Notes: generated by a model from the sequence alone, not told the origin. 64,000 nucleotides of DNA from Halomonas llamarensis (GCF_023555005.1 NZ_JAMJPJ010000010.1:37578-101577), one strand, 5' to 3'; positions 26,690 through 37,031 are shown, counted from the first letter of the stretch. A program made the numbers and translations.

Positions 26690-27505
26690 TCAGATAATCG
26701 CGTGGCGCACTTTGGCGGATACCCATTCAGAAACCAGCACTGTGGCGAAAATCATGAGGAAAATCACGCTGACGTGATCCCACGCTAGGGTGTTGATGGA
26801 GGCGTTAAGCTGCAAGCCAATGCCACCCGCGCCGACCAGGCCCAAGACCGTCGATTCACGAATATTGATATCCCAGCGGTAAACGCTGATGCCGGCAAAC
26901 GCGGGCATCACCTGCGGCAGTACGCCGTAGCTCATTACCTGCAGGCGGCTGGCACCGGTGGCGCTGATGGCTTCGACCGGTGTGGGGTGGATCTCCTCAA
27001 TCGCCTCGTACAACAGCTTGCCGACAAAACCAATCGAGCGCAGGGCGATGGCAATAATCCCCGCCAGTACGCCGGGGCCGAGAATTGTCACCAATAACAT
27101 GGCCCAAATCAGCGAGTTGATGGAACGTGATGAAACGATGATCACTAAAGCGGCGCTGCGCACAAGCGGGTGTGGCGACGTATTGCGGGCGGCGAGAAAT
27201 GCCACCGGAAACGCTAGCATAATGCCCAATGCCGTGCCGAGCGTGGCGATGTTGAGGGTATCCCACATGGGCTTCCACAGCTGAGAAGCATAGCTCCACT
27301 CGGGCGGGGTCATGCGGCTGATCAGGTCGGCGCCTTGGCGCCCTGCGTCTTCCACAAACACCCACATGGTGTTATCGGAAATGAGTTTCCAGCAGAGCAG
27401 AAAAAGGCTCACGCCTGCTAGCCAGGCAAGGTACTGAAGCCACTGGGCGCGCGTGGTGCGCAGGCGCCACTGGGGTTGCCCATGTTGAGCGGTTGAAACT
27501 GGCAT
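26690..27505 (-). CDS. phnE: Phosphonate ABC transporter permease PhnE (second)
   Basis: This 271-residue inner-membrane permease has the binding-protein-dependent transport core with EAIEEIHPTPVEAISATGAS, the EAA loop that docks the ATPase, and GLVGAGGIGLQL. A TAGGAG lies upstream of the ATG at 27505. It is the last gene of the phnDCEE operon. Two PhnE-type permeases in tandem probably form a heterodimer. Confidence 0.88.
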   Translation of the reverse strand: MPVSTAQHGQPQWRLRTTRAQWLQYLAWLAGVSLFLLCWKLISDNTMWVFVEDAGRQGADLISRMTPPEWSYASQLWKPMWDTLNIATLGTALGIMLAFPVAFLAARNTSPHPLVRSAALVIIVSSRSINSLIWAMLLVTILGPGVLAGIIAIALRSIGFVGKLLYEAIEEIHPTPVEAISATGASRLQVMSYGVLPQVMPAFAGISVYRWDINIRESTVLGLVGAGGIGLQLNASINTLAWDHVSVIFLMIFATVLVSEWVSAKVRHAII

Positions 27506-27526
27506 AAAAACTCCTAGCGTCGGCGG

Positions 27527-28354
27527 CTACTGCGTCCAGCGGCGGACATGACTTGAGCTGTATTCCGAGAGCAGCACAATGGCGATGATCATCAACAAAA
27601 TGGCCGCCGAGGTGTCGTATTCGTAGCGGCTGATGGAAGTGTTGAGCGTGGCGCCGATGCCACCAGCACCGACGATGCCGATTACTGCCGATTCGCGGAA
27701 ATTGATATCCAGCCGGTACATGGAAAGCCCAATCAAACGTGGCATGACCTGCGGCTGCACCGCATGGTTTAGCGTTTGCCACCACCCAGCGCCGGTCGCC
27801 CGAACCGCTTCGACCTGGCGCCAGTCCAAATCTTCGATATCTTCAGCGAGTAGCTTGGCCATAAAGCCAATCGTGGCGAACGCCAGGGTAATCATGCCCG
27901 CAAACGGTCCGAAGCCGAACATCACCACAAATAAAATGGCGATGATGACCTCTTGAAACGTCCGCGAGACGGCGATGATGCTGCGGCAGATAACGTAAAT
28001 CGGTAAGGGGGCAATATTGCGTGCTGCGCCCAGCCCTACTGGCACCGCCAGCGCGATCCCCAGCACCGTAGAGGTGACCGTCATGGTCAAACTTTCCAAA
28101 AGCCCAGCGAGAATGTCGTCCCAACGGCTGACAAAATCCGGCTGCATAAAGGCAGATAAGAAGTTCATTCCGCGGCTTGCGCCTTCCGCCACCCGTGCCC
28201 AGTTCACCTCTACCGAGGCAAACGCTAAAACAAGATACACCGCAAGCGCTAACACAAGCCCCCAACGTAGCCCGGGGCTTGCGATCAGCGGCAGGCGGCG
28301 CCACGTTCCTTGCTGTGCTAAATGCTGGCGCTGTTTAGATGACATCGTGCTCAC
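27527..28354 (-). CDS. phnE: Phosphonate ABC transporter permease PhnE (first)
   Basis: This 275-residue permease shares the EAA loop ([12 protein letters not shown]) and the [12 protein letters not shown] segment with its neighbour. I start it at the GTG 28354 because GGGAGG lies 7 nt upstream and the GTG overlaps the phnC stop as GTGA; the ATG at 28345 is less well placed. It lies 21 bp before the second phnE. Confidence 0.87.
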   Translation of the reverse strand: MSTMSSKQRQHLAQQGTWRRLPLIASPGLRWGLVLALAVYLVLAFASVEVNWARVAEGASRGMNFLSAFMQPDFVSRWDDILAGLLESLTMTVTSTVLGIALAVPVGLGAARNIAPLPIYVICRSIIAVSRTFQEVIIAILFVVMFGFGPFAGMITLAFATIGFMAKLLAEDIEDLDWRQVEAVRATGAGWWQTLNHAVQPQVMPRLIGLSMYRLDINFRESAVIGIVGAGGIGATLNTSISRYEYDTSAAILLMIIAIVLLSEYSSSHVRRWTQ

Positions 28355-29205
28355 GACGCGCCTCCCGTTGCCATATGCGTTACCACATTCGATGCCTGGG
28401 TGCGTTTTGATGCCGGGCGCGTAGCGTTTTGCTCGTCTGATTCAAGCGGCTCAGGCGTGGTGTCCCATTCTTCTTCGCCATAAATGGTGGTTAAGATATC
28501 GGCGGTTAATTCGCTTGGCTGGCCGTCAAACACGATTTCACCGGCGCGTAAGCCGACGATGCGATCAGCAAACTGCTTTGCCAGCGCGACATCGTGAATA
28601 TTGATGATGGCCCCTAGGTCGCGTTCAGCGCAGAGCTCACGGATCAGGCGCATGATCTGCCGCGAGGTTTTAGGGTCAAGGCTGGCTGTTGGCTCATCAA
28701 CGAGAAGCAGCTTCGGACTTTGCAGCAGCGCCCGGGCGATACCCACCCGCTGGCGCTGCCCGCCGGAAAGCGCATCGGCGCGTTTATCAATGGCGTGCGC
28801 CAAGCCAACGCGTTCGAGCAAGCGAAAGGCTTCCGCCACCGCGGTCTGCGGATAGCGGCGTAAAAAGCTACGCCAGAACCCAACATAGCCAAGCCGCCCG
28901 GAGAGCACGTTTTCCATCACGCTGAGGCGGTCGACCAGTGCGTATTCCTGAAAGATCATCCCCATGGAACGCCGTGCTTGGCGTAGCTTATGCCCGGATA
29001 GCGAGGTCAGCTCCACATCGTCTAACCGAATGTTGCCTTCGGTGGGTTCTACCAGGCGGTTGACGCAGCGAATCAGGGTGCTTTTGCCCGCACCCGATGG
29101 GCCAATCAGGGCCATTACCTGGCCTTTGGGTAGGGTTACTTCAATCTCGTTAAGCGCGCGATCCCCGGTAGGGTAACGCTTACCGACGCCACTTAGGGTT
29201 AGCAT
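28351..29205 (-). CDS. phnC: Phosphonate ABC transporter ATPase PhnC
   Basis: This 284-residue ATPase drives the PhnCDE importer. It has Walker A (GPSGAGKST), signature ([12 protein letters not shown]), Walker B ([12 protein letters not shown]) and a switch histidine (NIHDVAL). The Q-loop segment [16 protein letters not shown] is typical for PhnC. A tail of about 40 residues beyond the usual end is Ser/Thr/Glu-rich. GAGG precedes the ATG. It lies 70 bp after phnD, with a hairpin between. Confidence 0.9.
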   Translation of the reverse strand: MLTLSGVGKRYPTGDRALNEIEVTLPKGQVMALIGPSGAGKSTLIRCVNRLVEPTEGNIRLDDVELTSLSGHKLRQARRSMGMIFQEYALVDRLSVMENVLSGRLGYVGFWRSFLRRYPQTAVAEAFRLLERVGLAHAIDKRADALSGGQRQRVGIARALLQSPKLLLVDEPTASLDPKTSRQIMRLIRELCAERDLGAIINIHDVALAKQFADRIVGLRAGEIVFDGQPSELTADILTTIYGEEEWDTTPEPLESDEQNATRPASKRTQASNVVTHMATGGAS

Positions 29206-29229
29206 GTTGTACCTCGTTACATAGCAAAC

Positions 29230-29255
29230 CGGCCAGAAAGAAGCCCTTCTGGCCG
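29230..29255 (-). other. Hairpin between phnD and phnC
   Basis: CGGCCAGAA pairs with TTCTGGCCG across an 8-nt loop. No T run follows on the minus strand, so it is more likely an mRNA-stabilising stem or partial attenuator below phnD than a full terminator. Confidence 0.6.
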
Positions 29256-29275
29256 ATAAAATGCGTCAGTGACAC

Positions 29276-30232
29276 TTAATCGCAGTCGTATGTCACGCCG
29301 TTGGCATCAGCGATAGTGCGGATCACGTTCCAATGCTTTTCATAGGTGATTGGAATAAATTGCGCTTCACCTGAATTGCTGAACTCTTCCTTCAGCGCGG
29401 TACCTTCCCAGTCGTAGCTAAAGAAGGCATCTTGAATCGTCTCCTGAAGCTCAGGGGTTAAGTTATGCGCCGTGCCGTAAGCGGTGGTGGGGAACGTTTC
29501 TGAGGTGTAGATCGTGGTGTAATCGTCTTCGGCGATCACCTCGCGGGCAAGCATGCGGTTAAGCACCGAGTTAGCCACGGCAGCTGCTTCGTAGTCCTCG
29601 TTAACCACGCCTAAGATCGAGTTATCGTGCGAGCCGGAGTAAGCGGTGTCGAAGTTTTCGTCGGCTTCCATGCCGTACTCCGAGCGTAAAAGCGCCGAGG
29701 GCGCACGGAAGCCGGAGTTAGACGTCGGGGAGGTAAAGGCCAACTCACGTCCTTGGATGTCGTCTACCGAGCGGATACCGCTGCTGGGGTACGTAATGAT
29801 CTCCATCTCGTAGCCGAAGCTTCCGTCTTCACTCGCCATGATGGTAAAAGGACGCATACCGCCACAGTTAACCGCCACCGGTACGCTACCGGTGTTAAAA
29901 CCGGCGATGTGCAGGCGCCCGGCACGCAGTGCTTCTAACTGGGCAGCGTTGGATTGCACCGGGAAAAACTGCACGCGTTTACCGGTCGCTTCGCTTAAGT
30001 GGTCGAGGAAATCGGCCCATACATCGGCGTAAACGGCGGGGTCTTCTACCGGTGTGTAAGCAAAAATGAGCGTGTTCGGATCGACCTGCTGTGCGGTGTC
30101 GGCGGGAATATCGGCCACCATATCGCCGTCGGTATCGCTGTAGCGCGACGATAAATCAGCGTTGGCGGCAACGCTTGCGGTGGCAAACAGGCCAACGATA
30201 GCGCTATTCAACAGGGTGCGTTTTAACAGCAT
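29276..30232 (-). CDS. phnD: Phosphonate/phosphite-type substrate-binding protein PhnD
   Basis: This 318-residue periplasmic protein captures the oxyanion substrate for the PhnCEE transporter. The signal peptide ends near residue 25 (SVAANA). Family features include the FAYTPVEDP strand and the TSPTSNSGFRAPSALL loop that holds the phosphonate group. I start at the ATG 30232 because GGAG lies about 10 nt upstream. No C-P lyase genes are present in the window, so the substrate (phosphonate, phosphite or phosphate) is open. Confidence 0.9.
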   Translation of the reverse strand: MLLKRTLLNSAIVGLFATASVAANADLSSRYSDTDGDMVADIPADTAQQVDPNTLIFAYTPVEDPAVYADVWADFLDHLSEATGKRVQFFPVQSNAAQLEALRAGRLHIAGFNTGSVPVAVNCGGMRPFTIMASEDGSFGYEMEIITYPSSGIRSVDDIQGRELAFTSPTSNSGFRAPSALLRSEYGMEADENFDTAYSGSHDNSILGVVNEDYEAAAVANSVLNRMLAREVIAEDDYTTIYTSETFPTTAYGTAHNLTPELQETIQDAFFSYDWEGTALKEEFSNSGEAQFIPITYEKHWNVIRTIADANGVTYDCD

Positions 30233-30294
30233 ATCAACGTGCTCCAAAGCAGGTGGGCAAAGCGATTCACCATCAATACCTTGGCCTGCTTAGA

Positions 30295-30321
30295 TGACAC
30301 GGCGACGACAGTCCTGTGACG
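30295..30321 (-). promoter_or_regulatory. Pho box upstream of phnD
   Basis: Three PhoB half-sites read on the minus strand as CGTCA, TGTCG and TGTCA, each 11 bp apart (plus-strand starts 30295, 30306, 30317). The 5+6 spacing is that of Pho boxes. It ends 63 bp before the phnD start. Confidence 0.75.
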
Positions 30322-30457
30322 AATCGGTGAACGTGTGGTTACACGATGCCTTATGCCTTTCATAATACGTCTGTATCTTCACCTTTTTCGGCGCTGGGCA
30401 AACGCGGTTTGTCCCTCTACCCTGGGGCGTGCAAATGACCTATCAATGAGGGAAAAA

Positions 30458-31123
30458 ATGACCAACACGGTACTGATCACCGGGGCGAACCGCGGCGTGG
30501 GCTTGGCATTAGCCGAGCGCTATCATCACGCTGGCTGGCGCGTTATTGGGGTGTGTCGACAGGGCTCGGATGCGCTGAAGGCGGTGGCTGAGCGCATGAT
30601 TGAGGATATTGACGTGACGCAACCAGACGGCGTGACGCGTCTAGCGCAGGCGCTTGAAGGCGAAACGCTTGGCGTGCTGATCAATAACGCCGGTCTGTTG
30701 CGCGATGAGTCACTCGGTGAGATCGATTTCGACACCATCCGCGATCAGATGGAGATCAACGCCTACGCGCCGCTACGGGTGTGCGAGGCGCTGTTGCCAA
30801 ACTTGGCGGAAGGCAGCAAGATCGCCAACGTTACCAGCCGCATGGGCTCGATTGCCGATAACGATTCGGGTGGACGCTACGGCTACCGTGCTTCAAAAGC
30901 CGCGCTTAACGCCTTTGGCAAATCGCTGGCGATGGATCTCAAACCCAAAGGCATTGCCGTGGCGCAGTTGCACCCCGGCTTTGTGCAAACGCGGATGGTG
31001 AATTTTGGCGGCAAGATCAGCCCTCAAGAAGCCGCTGCGGGTATCGCGGCGCGTATTGAGGCGCTTACCCTCGATACGACCGGCGGCTTCTGGCACAGCA
31101 ACGGCGAGCCGCTGCCTTGGTAG
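30458..31123 (+). CDS. Short-chain dehydrogenase/reductase
   Basis: This 221-residue SDR enzyme has the Rossmann NAD(P) motif TGANRGVGLALA, the NNAG motif, and the catalytic YxxxK (YRASKAA), with Ser in NVTSRMGS. The start at 30458 follows GAGGG; a longer form from 30335 would lack a ribosome site. Substrate is not evident. It is divergent from phnD and convergent with the SixA-CHAD gene. Confidence 0.87.
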   Translation: MTNTVLITGANRGVGLALAERYHHAGWRVIGVCRQGSDALKAVAERMIEDIDVTQPDGVTRLAQALEGETLGVLINNAGLLRDESLGEIDFDTIRDQMEINAYAPLRVCEALLPNLAEGSKIANVTSRMGSIADNDSGGRYGYRASKAALNAFGKSLAMDLKPKGIAVAQLHPGFVQTRMVNFGGKISPQEAAAGIAARIEALTLDTTGGFWHSNGEPLPW

Positions 31124-31139
31124 CCTTCTCTCTCTTTTT

Positions 31140-32516
31140 TTACGGTGCGAGCGGCGCGAGCTGACAAACCTGCTCACGCCGATGCTGCTGACGCCCCATT
31201 AAGGTTTGCCGCCAAGCGTGAAGCTCTGCCTTGGCGGCATCGTGTAGTGGGTGTTCATGTTCAAAGGCGTCAAGCCAGGCAAGCTGTACGGTGCGGTCTT
31301 GAAAATCGCCCAGCAATTTTTGGCGCGGTTTTAAGCGTTTGAGGACGTCGCTGTGCTGCTCGGGCATTAGCTCGGCAAGATAGCGAATGCGTTTGACGCT
31401 TTTGCGCAGCTCGTGCAGTGCCTCACTGGGTGAGTCTGTGCTTAGTTCGGCTAGCTGCTCGTCGTGGTGCGCAATGCGCGCCTCCAATACCCGCGCGATC
31501 TGTTTGGGCTTGAGCGTATTGAGCGCGCGGGCGAAGGCTTTGCTCGCGATCAGCGTTTGCCAGCGCTGCATATCGTCTTGGTAGGCATCGCTTGCCAGCG
31601 TTTCACACAGCGCCTGGTGGCGTTGACGCGCGGCATCGCGCAGCCACTGGCGCAGCGGTGCGCCAAGATGCGGCAGGTCGGGGGTATCGCTGATATCTAA
31701 CAAAAAAACATCCAAGTCGCGCAGCTCGCTCGTGGCTTGGGCATGTTTTTTAATACGCGTCAGCGCCTTTTTTAGCTTGGGCATTTTGATGATGGCGCGC
31801 ACGGCTTCCGCCACGGCGCGGCTGCGGCGCAGGTTAACGCGGTACTGGTGCAGAAACTCAGCATCCTCGCCCACGATCACGCCAGGCTCCAGCTCACGCA
31901 CCAGGCCGTAACGATGCTGCAGCATGGTTGGCAGGCGCTTGGGCAGTTTTTTGCTTTTTAACGTCTTTTTTAGCGTCGGCTGGGGCGGTATGTTGTGTTT
32001 GAAAAGCGCGTAGCTTGCATCAATGGGCGTTAGGCTATCGATGAGTTCGGCGCCTGTTTTTAGCTTTTCCACGTCTTCCCAACGATCAATCGGCAGTGCT
32101 AGGTGCAGCATGCCCAGCGTGGGAAGCTTGGCGGCGGCCTTGGGCGCTAACTGTTGCGCCAATTGCTTCAGTGCCGGGTTATGGCCGACAAGCGTAATGC
32201 GCTCGGCGCTGGGCTTTTCGTGAACGAGCCAGCGAATAATCGCGTTGGCGTCAAAGTTGTAAAGTGCAGGCTCGCTATGGGCGCGACTTTTTAGCGCCAA
32301 CCCCGGCAGTGCATGGCTCAACTCGGCGAGGGTCTGCTGCGCGCGCACCGCGGGGCTTGCGTATACCGTGCCAGCAAAAACGCTGCGGTGTTGCAAACCG
32401 GCGGCGATGGCGGCCGCTTGCGTTTTACCGTGCGCGCTGAGTGGGCGCTCGTCGTCGGCAAGCGTCGGGTCTTCCCAGCTCGATTTGGCATGACGAAGCA
32501 GAAATAGGTGTTTCAC
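31140..32516 (-). CDS. SixA-type phosphatase fused to a CHAD domain
   Basis: The 458-residue product joins two domains. Residues 1-160 are a SixA-like histidine phosphatase with the RHG-type motif LLRHAKSSWED and a later VGHNPALKQLAQ. Residues about 205-458 are a CHAD domain rich in basic and His residues (HQYRVNLRRSRAVAEA, HELRKSVKRIRYLAEL); CHAD domains bind polyphosphate. The start is a GTG with AAGGAG 7 nt upstream. The position between two phosphorus-uptake operons fits a role in phosphate or polyphosphate signalling, by inference. Confidence 0.85.
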   Translation of the reverse strand: MKHLFLLRHAKSSWEDPTLADDERPLSAHGKTQAAAIAAGLQHRSVFAGTVYASPAVRAQQTLAELSHALPGLALKSRAHSEPALYNFDANAIIRWLVHEKPSAERITLVGHNPALKQLAQQLAPKAAAKLPTLGMLHLALPIDRWEDVEKLKTGAELIDSLTPIDASYALFKHNIPPQPTLKKTLKSKKLPKRLPTMLQHRYGLVRELEPGVIVGEDAEFLHQYRVNLRRSRAVAEAVRAIIKMPKLKKALTRIKKHAQATSELRDLDVFLLDISDTPDLPHLGAPLRQWLRDAARQRHQALCETLASDAYQDDMQRWQTLIASKAFARALNTLKPKQIARVLEARIAHHDEQLAELSTDSPSEALHELRKSVKRIRYLAELMPEQHSDVLKRLKPRQKLLGDFQDRTVQLAWLDAFEHEHPLHDAAKAELHAWRQTLMGRQQHRREQVCQLAPLAP

Positions 32517-32642
32517 AGCAGCACTCCTTGTTGCGTGATGGCATAGATTTCTCGGTGACCTCTATAGCGTAGTCGGCGTAAGCGAAGGTGAGTGGTAGGG
32601 TTTTGTTAAATTTAACCCATTAAGCCAGGATAACGCGGGGAG

Positions 32643-33707
32643 TCACTCCCCTGGTGATGGCGTACGCTGTCCTGTGGCGCTATTAAAAGGATGTAGCGCA
32701 TCGCGGGTCACGTAGAACTGTAGGGTTTCGCCTTCGGCGACCGGGGGTTGCCCCGAGACGCGGATGACCGTGGGCTGGTCGCTATCGGCGAGGTTTACAT
32801 ACAGATGGCTTTCGGCCCCGGCGGCTTCAAACAGCGCAAGCGTTGAGTCGACGGTTAAGTGAGGCGCTGTGGGCGGCGTTAAGTGCATATCATCCGGGCG
32901 AATGCCGACGATGTCGGTGCCGTCGGGTAGGTTGTCCAGCAGGCCGTTGGCGCCCTGTGTGTGAAGGTAATCCACGGGCAGCATGTTCATGGCGGGGGAG
33001 CCGATAAACCCCGCGACAAACATGGTCGCGGGGCGGGCGTAGATCTCCATCGGCGTGCCCACCTGCTCGATCTGCCCGGCGTTCAGCACCACTAAACGGT
33101 CACCCAGGGTCATGGCTTCCAACTGGTCGTGGGTCACATACAGGCTGGTGGTTTTCAAACGCCGCTGGAGCTGCTTGATCTCCACGCGCATCTGCACGCG
33201 CAGTTTGGCGTCCAGGTTGGAAAGCGGCTCGTCGAATAAGAATGCCGCCGGGTCACGTACCAGGGCGCGGCCCATGGCCACCCGCTGGCGCTGGCCGCCG
33301 GAAAGCTTGCGCGGCTTGCGCTCCAGAAACTCTTCAATCTCGAGCATCTTGGCGGCGACGTGAACGCGCTGATCAATCTCGCCTTTTTTGAAACCGCGGT
33401 TTTTCAGGCCATAAGCGAGGTTGTTGTACACCGTCATATGCGGGTAGAGCGCGTAGTTCTGGAACACCATGGCGATATCCCGCTCGGCGGGTTCGAGCTT
33501 GTTCACGACCCGTTCGCCGATGTTGAGCGTGCCGTCGGTGATGGTTTCAAGCCCGGCCACCATGCGCAAAAGGGTCGATTTACCGCAGCCGGAAGGCCCC
33601 ACGAGCACTACGAACTCGCCGTCTTCGATCTGCAGGTTAACGCCTTTGACCGCCTGAACATCGCCGGTATAGGTTTTCGTTATTCCCTCCAGGGTAATGC
33701 TGGCCAT
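32643..33707 (-). CDS. ugpC: Glycerol-3-phosphate ABC transporter ATPase UgpC
   Basis: This 354-residue ATPase belongs to the MalK/UgpC type with a C-terminal OB/TOBE domain (about 235-354). Motifs are Walker [10 protein letters not shown], signature [12 protein letters not shown] and Walker [17 protein letters not shown] lies before the ATG at 33707, 1 bp after the ugpE stop. The operon order ugpB-ugpA-ugpE-ugpC and the Pho box upstream favour glycerol-3-phosphate over other sugars. Confidence 0.88.
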   Translation of the reverse strand: MASITLEGITKTYTGDVQAVKGVNLQIEDGEFVVLVGPSGCGKSTLLRMVAGLETITDGTLNIGERVVNKLEPAERDIAMVFQNYALYPHMTVYNNLAYGLKNRGFKKGEIDQRVHVAAKMLEIEEFLERKPRKLSGGQRQRVAMGRALVRDPAAFLFDEPLSNLDAKLRVQMRVEIKQLQRRLKTTSLYVTHDQLEAMTLGDRLVVLNAGQIEQVGTPMEIYARPATMFVAGFIGSPAMNMLPVDYLHTQGANGLLDNLPDGTDIVGIRPDDMHLTPPTAPHLTVDSTLALFEAAGAESHLYVNLADSDQPTVIRVSGQPPVAEGETLQFYVTRDALHPFNSATGQRTPSPGE

Positions 33708-33708
33708 G

Positions 33709-34551
33709 TTATTTCTCCGTCTCGGTCAGGCCTTTCACAAACAGGCGTTGCATAAACAAAATCACTAATACCGGCGGCAGCGCGGCCATGACCACCGCGG
33801 CCATCACCAGGTGCCACTGGGGATTCTCTTCCGAGGTCATGCGCTGGATACCCATCACGATGGTGGTGTAGTCGGGGTCGGTGGTGATCAGCAGTGGCCA
33901 CAAATACTGGTTCCAGCCGTAGATAAACATGATCACGAACAGGGCGGCGATATTAGTCACCGAAAGCGGCATCAGGATGTCCTTGAAGAACTTCATGGGC
34001 CCCGCGCCGTCGACCCGCGCGGCTTCGAGCATCTCTTCGGGAATGGTCATAAAGAACTGGCGAAACAAAAACGTCGCGGTGGCTGAGGCAATCAACGGGA
34101 TTGACAGCCCGGCAAAGCTATTGAGCATGTTGAGGTTAGCGACCACCTGAAACGTGGGAATAATGCGGACTTCCACCGGCAGCATCAGCGTGACGAAAAT
34201 CAGCCAGAAAAAGAATATTCGAAAACGAAAGCGGAAGTAGACGATGGCAAAGGCGGACAGCAGCGAAATAAACAGCTTGCCCACGGTGATCGCCATGGCC
34301 ATCACAAAGCTGTTCCACAGCATCAGCGCGGCGGGGGGAGAATTAGACGACGACACACCGGATTGCCACATTTGGGTATAGTTTTCGATCCCATAGCTGC
34401 CGGGCAGCAACGGTAGGGTACCGCGCAGTAGCTCATAAGGTGCCTGGGTCGACGCCACAATGGCGATATACACGGGGAAAACCACCAGCGCCACGCCGAT
34501 GATCAACACAGTATGGGCAAAGACATTGGCCCAGGGTCGGTTTTCAACCAT
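33709..34551 (-). CDS. ugpE: Glycerol-3-phosphate ABC transporter permease UgpE
   Basis: This 280-residue permease has about six membrane helices and the EAA loop [20 protein letters not shown]. The N-terminal segment [19 protein letters not shown] fits UgpE. A GGAG lies before the ATG. It lies 79 bp downstream of ugpA and is adjacent to ugpC. Confidence 0.87.
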   Translation of the reverse strand: MVENRPWANVFAHTVLIIGVALVVFPVYIAIVASTQAPYELLRGTLPLLPGSYGIENYTQMWQSGVSSSNSPPAALMLWNSFVMAMAITVGKLFISLLSAFAIVYFRFRFRIFFFWLIFVTLMLPVEVRIIPTFQVVANLNMLNSFAGLSIPLIASATATFLFRQFFMTIPEEMLEAARVDGAGPMKFFKDILMPLSVTNIAALFVIMFIYGWNQYLWPLLITTDPDYTTIVMGIQRMTSEENPQWHLVMAAVVMAALPPVLVILFMQRLFVKGLTETEK

Positions 34552-34630
34552 CTTGTACTATCTCCAAAAGACTCTCTCCAGAAAGGACGGTCACTCAAGG
34601 CCGGGCAACGAGGACGTAGAAACGTGCTTA

Positions 34631-35515
34631 TCAATAGTTAACGCGCCGCTCGATAAAGCGGAACTGGATCACGGTCAGCGCGACCACGATGACCATCAGA
34701 ATCACCGACTGAGCGGCGGAAGAACCCAGGTTCAGCCCTATGAAGCCATCCGCATACACCTTATAAACCAAGATGTTGGTAGCCTGTGCCGGCCCGCCTT
34801 CGGTGGTGGCGTGGATAATCCCAAAGGTGTCGAACATGGCATAGACCACGTTAACGACCATCAAGAAAAAGGTGGTGGGCGTGAGCAGTGGGAAAATAAT
34901 CGTCCAGAAGCGTTTGATGGGGCTGGCGCCGTCAATGGAGGCGGCTTCAATCAGTGATTGCGGAATGGACTGCATGCCTGCCAAAAAAAACAGAAAGTTG
35001 TAGGAGATCTGTTTCCAGGCGGCGGCTAAAATCACCAGCAGCATGGCATCGCTGCCTGAGTTGCGGTGGTTCCACTGGTAACCCACCATTTCCAGCATGT
35101 AAGGCACAATGCCGATGGAGGGGTTGAAGATAAACCACCACAATACGCCGGCAAGCGCTGGCGCAATGGCGTAAGGCCACACCAATAGAGTGGTATAGGT
35201 ACTGCGGGAGCGAATCATACGATTGACGGTGCTCGCCAAGAGCAGGGCCACCGACATCGACAACAGCGTGGTGCCTACGGCGAATACCACGGTCACCGAC
35301 AGCGAGTTTACATAGCTGCCGTCGCGAAATAGGCGGGCAAAATTTTCGAGCCCCACAAACGTCGAGCGCAGCCCAAAGGCGTCTTCGCGCAACAGCGATT
35401 GATACAGCGCCTGACCGGCTGGCCAGATAAAAAAGATCAGGGTGATGATCACCTGAGGCGCCAGCAGCGCGAAAGGCAGCCAGCGCCCTGGAAAGGTCAT
35501 GCGTTTGGTTTGCAT
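34631..35515 (-). CDS. ugpA: Glycerol-3-phosphate ABC transporter permease UgpA
   Basis: This 294-residue permease starts at the ATG 35515 with a weak ribosome site; a TTG two codons upstream is less likely. It has six membrane helices and the EAA loop [20 protein letters not shown]. It pairs with UgpE to form the membrane channel. The 60-odd bp between it and ugpB contain a hairpin. Confidence 0.87.
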   Translation of the reverse strand: MQTKRMTFPGRWLPFALLAPQVIITLIFFIWPAGQALYQSLLREDAFGLRSTFVGLENFARLFRDGSYVNSLSVTVVFAVGTTLLSMSVALLLASTVNRMIRSRSTYTTLLVWPYAIAPALAGVLWWFIFNPSIGIVPYMLEMVGYQWNHRNSGSDAMLLVILAAAWKQISYNFLFFLAGMQSIPQSLIEAASIDGASPIKRFWTIIFPLLTPTTFFLMVVNVVYAMFDTFGIIHATTEGGPAQATNILVYKVYADGFIGLNLGSSAAQSVILMVIVVALTVIQFRFIERRVNY

Positions 35516-35539
35516 GGGCAACTCACATATAAGCGACAG

Positions 35540-35567
35540 CGCCGCCTACCCCAAAGGGCAGGCGGCG
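35540..35567 (-). other. Hairpin between ugpB and ugpA
   Basis: CGCCGCCT pairs with AGGCGGCG over a loop of about 12 nt that can partly pair as well. No T tract follows on the minus strand. It probably stabilises the ugpB message relative to the downstream genes. Confidence 0.6.
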
Positions 35568-35581
35568 AAGTGAGTAGTTAG

Positions 35582-36907
35582 TTACTGATTAGCGGATTGG
35601 AAATCGCGCAACAGGTCATTGCCGCGTTCCACTGCATCGTCCGTCGCTTCCTGGCCTGATTTTTCACCGGTCATCACGGCTTCCATTTCTTCGGAGATGA
35701 TGTCGCGGATCTGCACGAAGTTACCAAAGCGTAGGCCTTTGGAGTTTTCGGTTGGCTCGTTAAGCGTCATCTGCTCAAGCGAGATATCCGCACCGGGATT
35801 CTCTTCGTAGTAGCCCTGCTCTTTACTCAGATCCCAAGCGGCTTGAGTGATGGGCAAATAGCCGGTTTGCTGATGCCACTGCGCTTGTACCTCGGGCTGG
35901 GAGAGATACTCAAAGAATGCCGCAACGGCTGCGTACTCTTCTTCGCTATGCCCTTGCAGCGCCCACAGCGTAGCGCCACCGATAATCGAGTTCTGCGGTG
36001 CGCCTTCTACGTCGTCGTAGTAGGGCTGCATGCCTAAGCCGACGTCAAATTCTGAATTGGCGGCGACGTCCGCACGTGAAGCAGAAGAGCCAAAGAAAAT
36101 CGCGCAGTCCTGGGAATAGAACATCGGTTCAGAGTCAGGGCCGGTGCCGGGGCCAGCCCAGCGGAAGATGTCTTCTTCCTGCCAGTCGTGGAGGTTATCC
36201 CAGTGGCGAGCAACCAGCTCGTTGTTGAAATTGAGCTCGGTTTCCATCCCGCCAAAGCCATTTTCCAGCGTGCCTAACGGCGAATTATGCATGGCGGAGA
36301 AGTTTTCCAGCATTACCCAGCTTGGCCAGGAGGTGGTAAAACCGCAGCTTGCCGCATCGGAATCAACCAGTTGGCGAGAGAACTCCACCACTTCTTCCCA
36401 TGTCTTGGGGGGCTGTTCGGGGTCCAGGCCGGCTTCCTCGAACATGTCGCGGTTGTAGTACATGATCGGGGTGGAGGAGTTGAACGGGAACGACAGCATG
36501 TCGCCGTTGGTGTCGGTGTAGTAACCGACGACGGCGGGCAGAAAGTCATTGTTATCAAAAGCACGGCCGTGAGCTTCCATCAGCTCATGCACGGGATAAA
36601 TGGCGCCTTCGGCGTTCATCATGGTGCCGGTGCCGACTTCAAAGACCTGCAGGATGTGCGGCTGCTCATTGGCACGGAAGGCAGCGATCGCACCGGTCAT
36701 GGTTTCGGTATAGGTACCGCGGTAGCTGGGCGTGACCCGATAGTCATCCTGCGATTGGTTAAAATCGGCGGTGATGCCTTCGAGGATATTACCCAACTCG
36801 CCGCCCATGGCATGCCACCAGTCTACTTCGGTAGTGGCATGAGCAGAGAAACTGAGGCTGGCAGTCGCTACCCCAACGGCAAGCGCGTGCAGTGCAAAAC
36901 GAGACAT
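35582..36907 (-). CDS. ugpB: Glycerol-3-phosphate-binding protein UgpB
   Basis: This 441-residue periplasmic binding protein has a signal peptide ending near residue 24 (FSAHA). The start VDWWHAMGGELG and the segment GTYTETMTGAIAAFRA are typical of UgpB, as are NSSTPIMYYNRDMFEEAG and SCGFTTSWPSWV. AAGGAG lies at a good distance from the ATG. It leads the ugpBAEC operon behind a four-half-site Pho box. Confidence 0.9.
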   Translation of the reverse strand: MSRFALHALAVGVATASLSFSAHATTEVDWWHAMGGELGNILEGITADFNQSQDDYRVTPSYRGTYTETMTGAIAAFRANEQPHILQVFEVGTGTMMNAEGAIYPVHELMEAHGRAFDNNDFLPAVVGYYTDTNGDMLSFPFNSSTPIMYYNRDMFEEAGLDPEQPPKTWEEVVEFSRQLVDSDAASCGFTTSWPSWVMLENFSAMHNSPLGTLENGFGGMETELNFNNELVARHWDNLHDWQEEDIFRWAGPGTGPDSEPMFYSQDCAIFFGSSASRADVAANSEFDVGLGMQPYYDDVEGAPQNSIIGGATLWALQGHSEEEYAAVAAFFEYLSQPEVQAQWHQQTGYLPITQAAWDLSKEQGYYEENPGADISLEQMTLNEPTENSKGLRFGNFVQIRDIISEEMEAVMTGEKSGQEATDDAVERGNDLLRDFQSANQ

Positions 36908-36993
36908 AAAAGCTCCTTGTGGGCCTGAAATGCATCAGGCAGAACCATGCGTTTGTTAAGGTTGTTGGATGCATAGACTGTAAAAAGTGTAGA

Positions 36994-37031
36994 TGACGTT
37001 TAGGTGAACGCCAGATGAACTACCCATGACA
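36994..37031 (-). promoter_or_regulatory. Tandem Pho box upstream of ugpB
   Basis: Four half-sites read on the minus strand as TGTCA, GTTCA, GTTCA and CGTCA. Their plus-strand starts are 36994, 37005, 37016 and 37027, exactly 11 bp apart. It lies 87 bp before the ugpB start. ugp is a known Pho-regulon operon in enteric bacteria. Confidence 0.8.

Noticed and set aside
36287..36928. 213-codon frame antisense to ugpB
   Set aside because: It lies wholly antisense to the well-supported ugpB gene and its signal peptide region.
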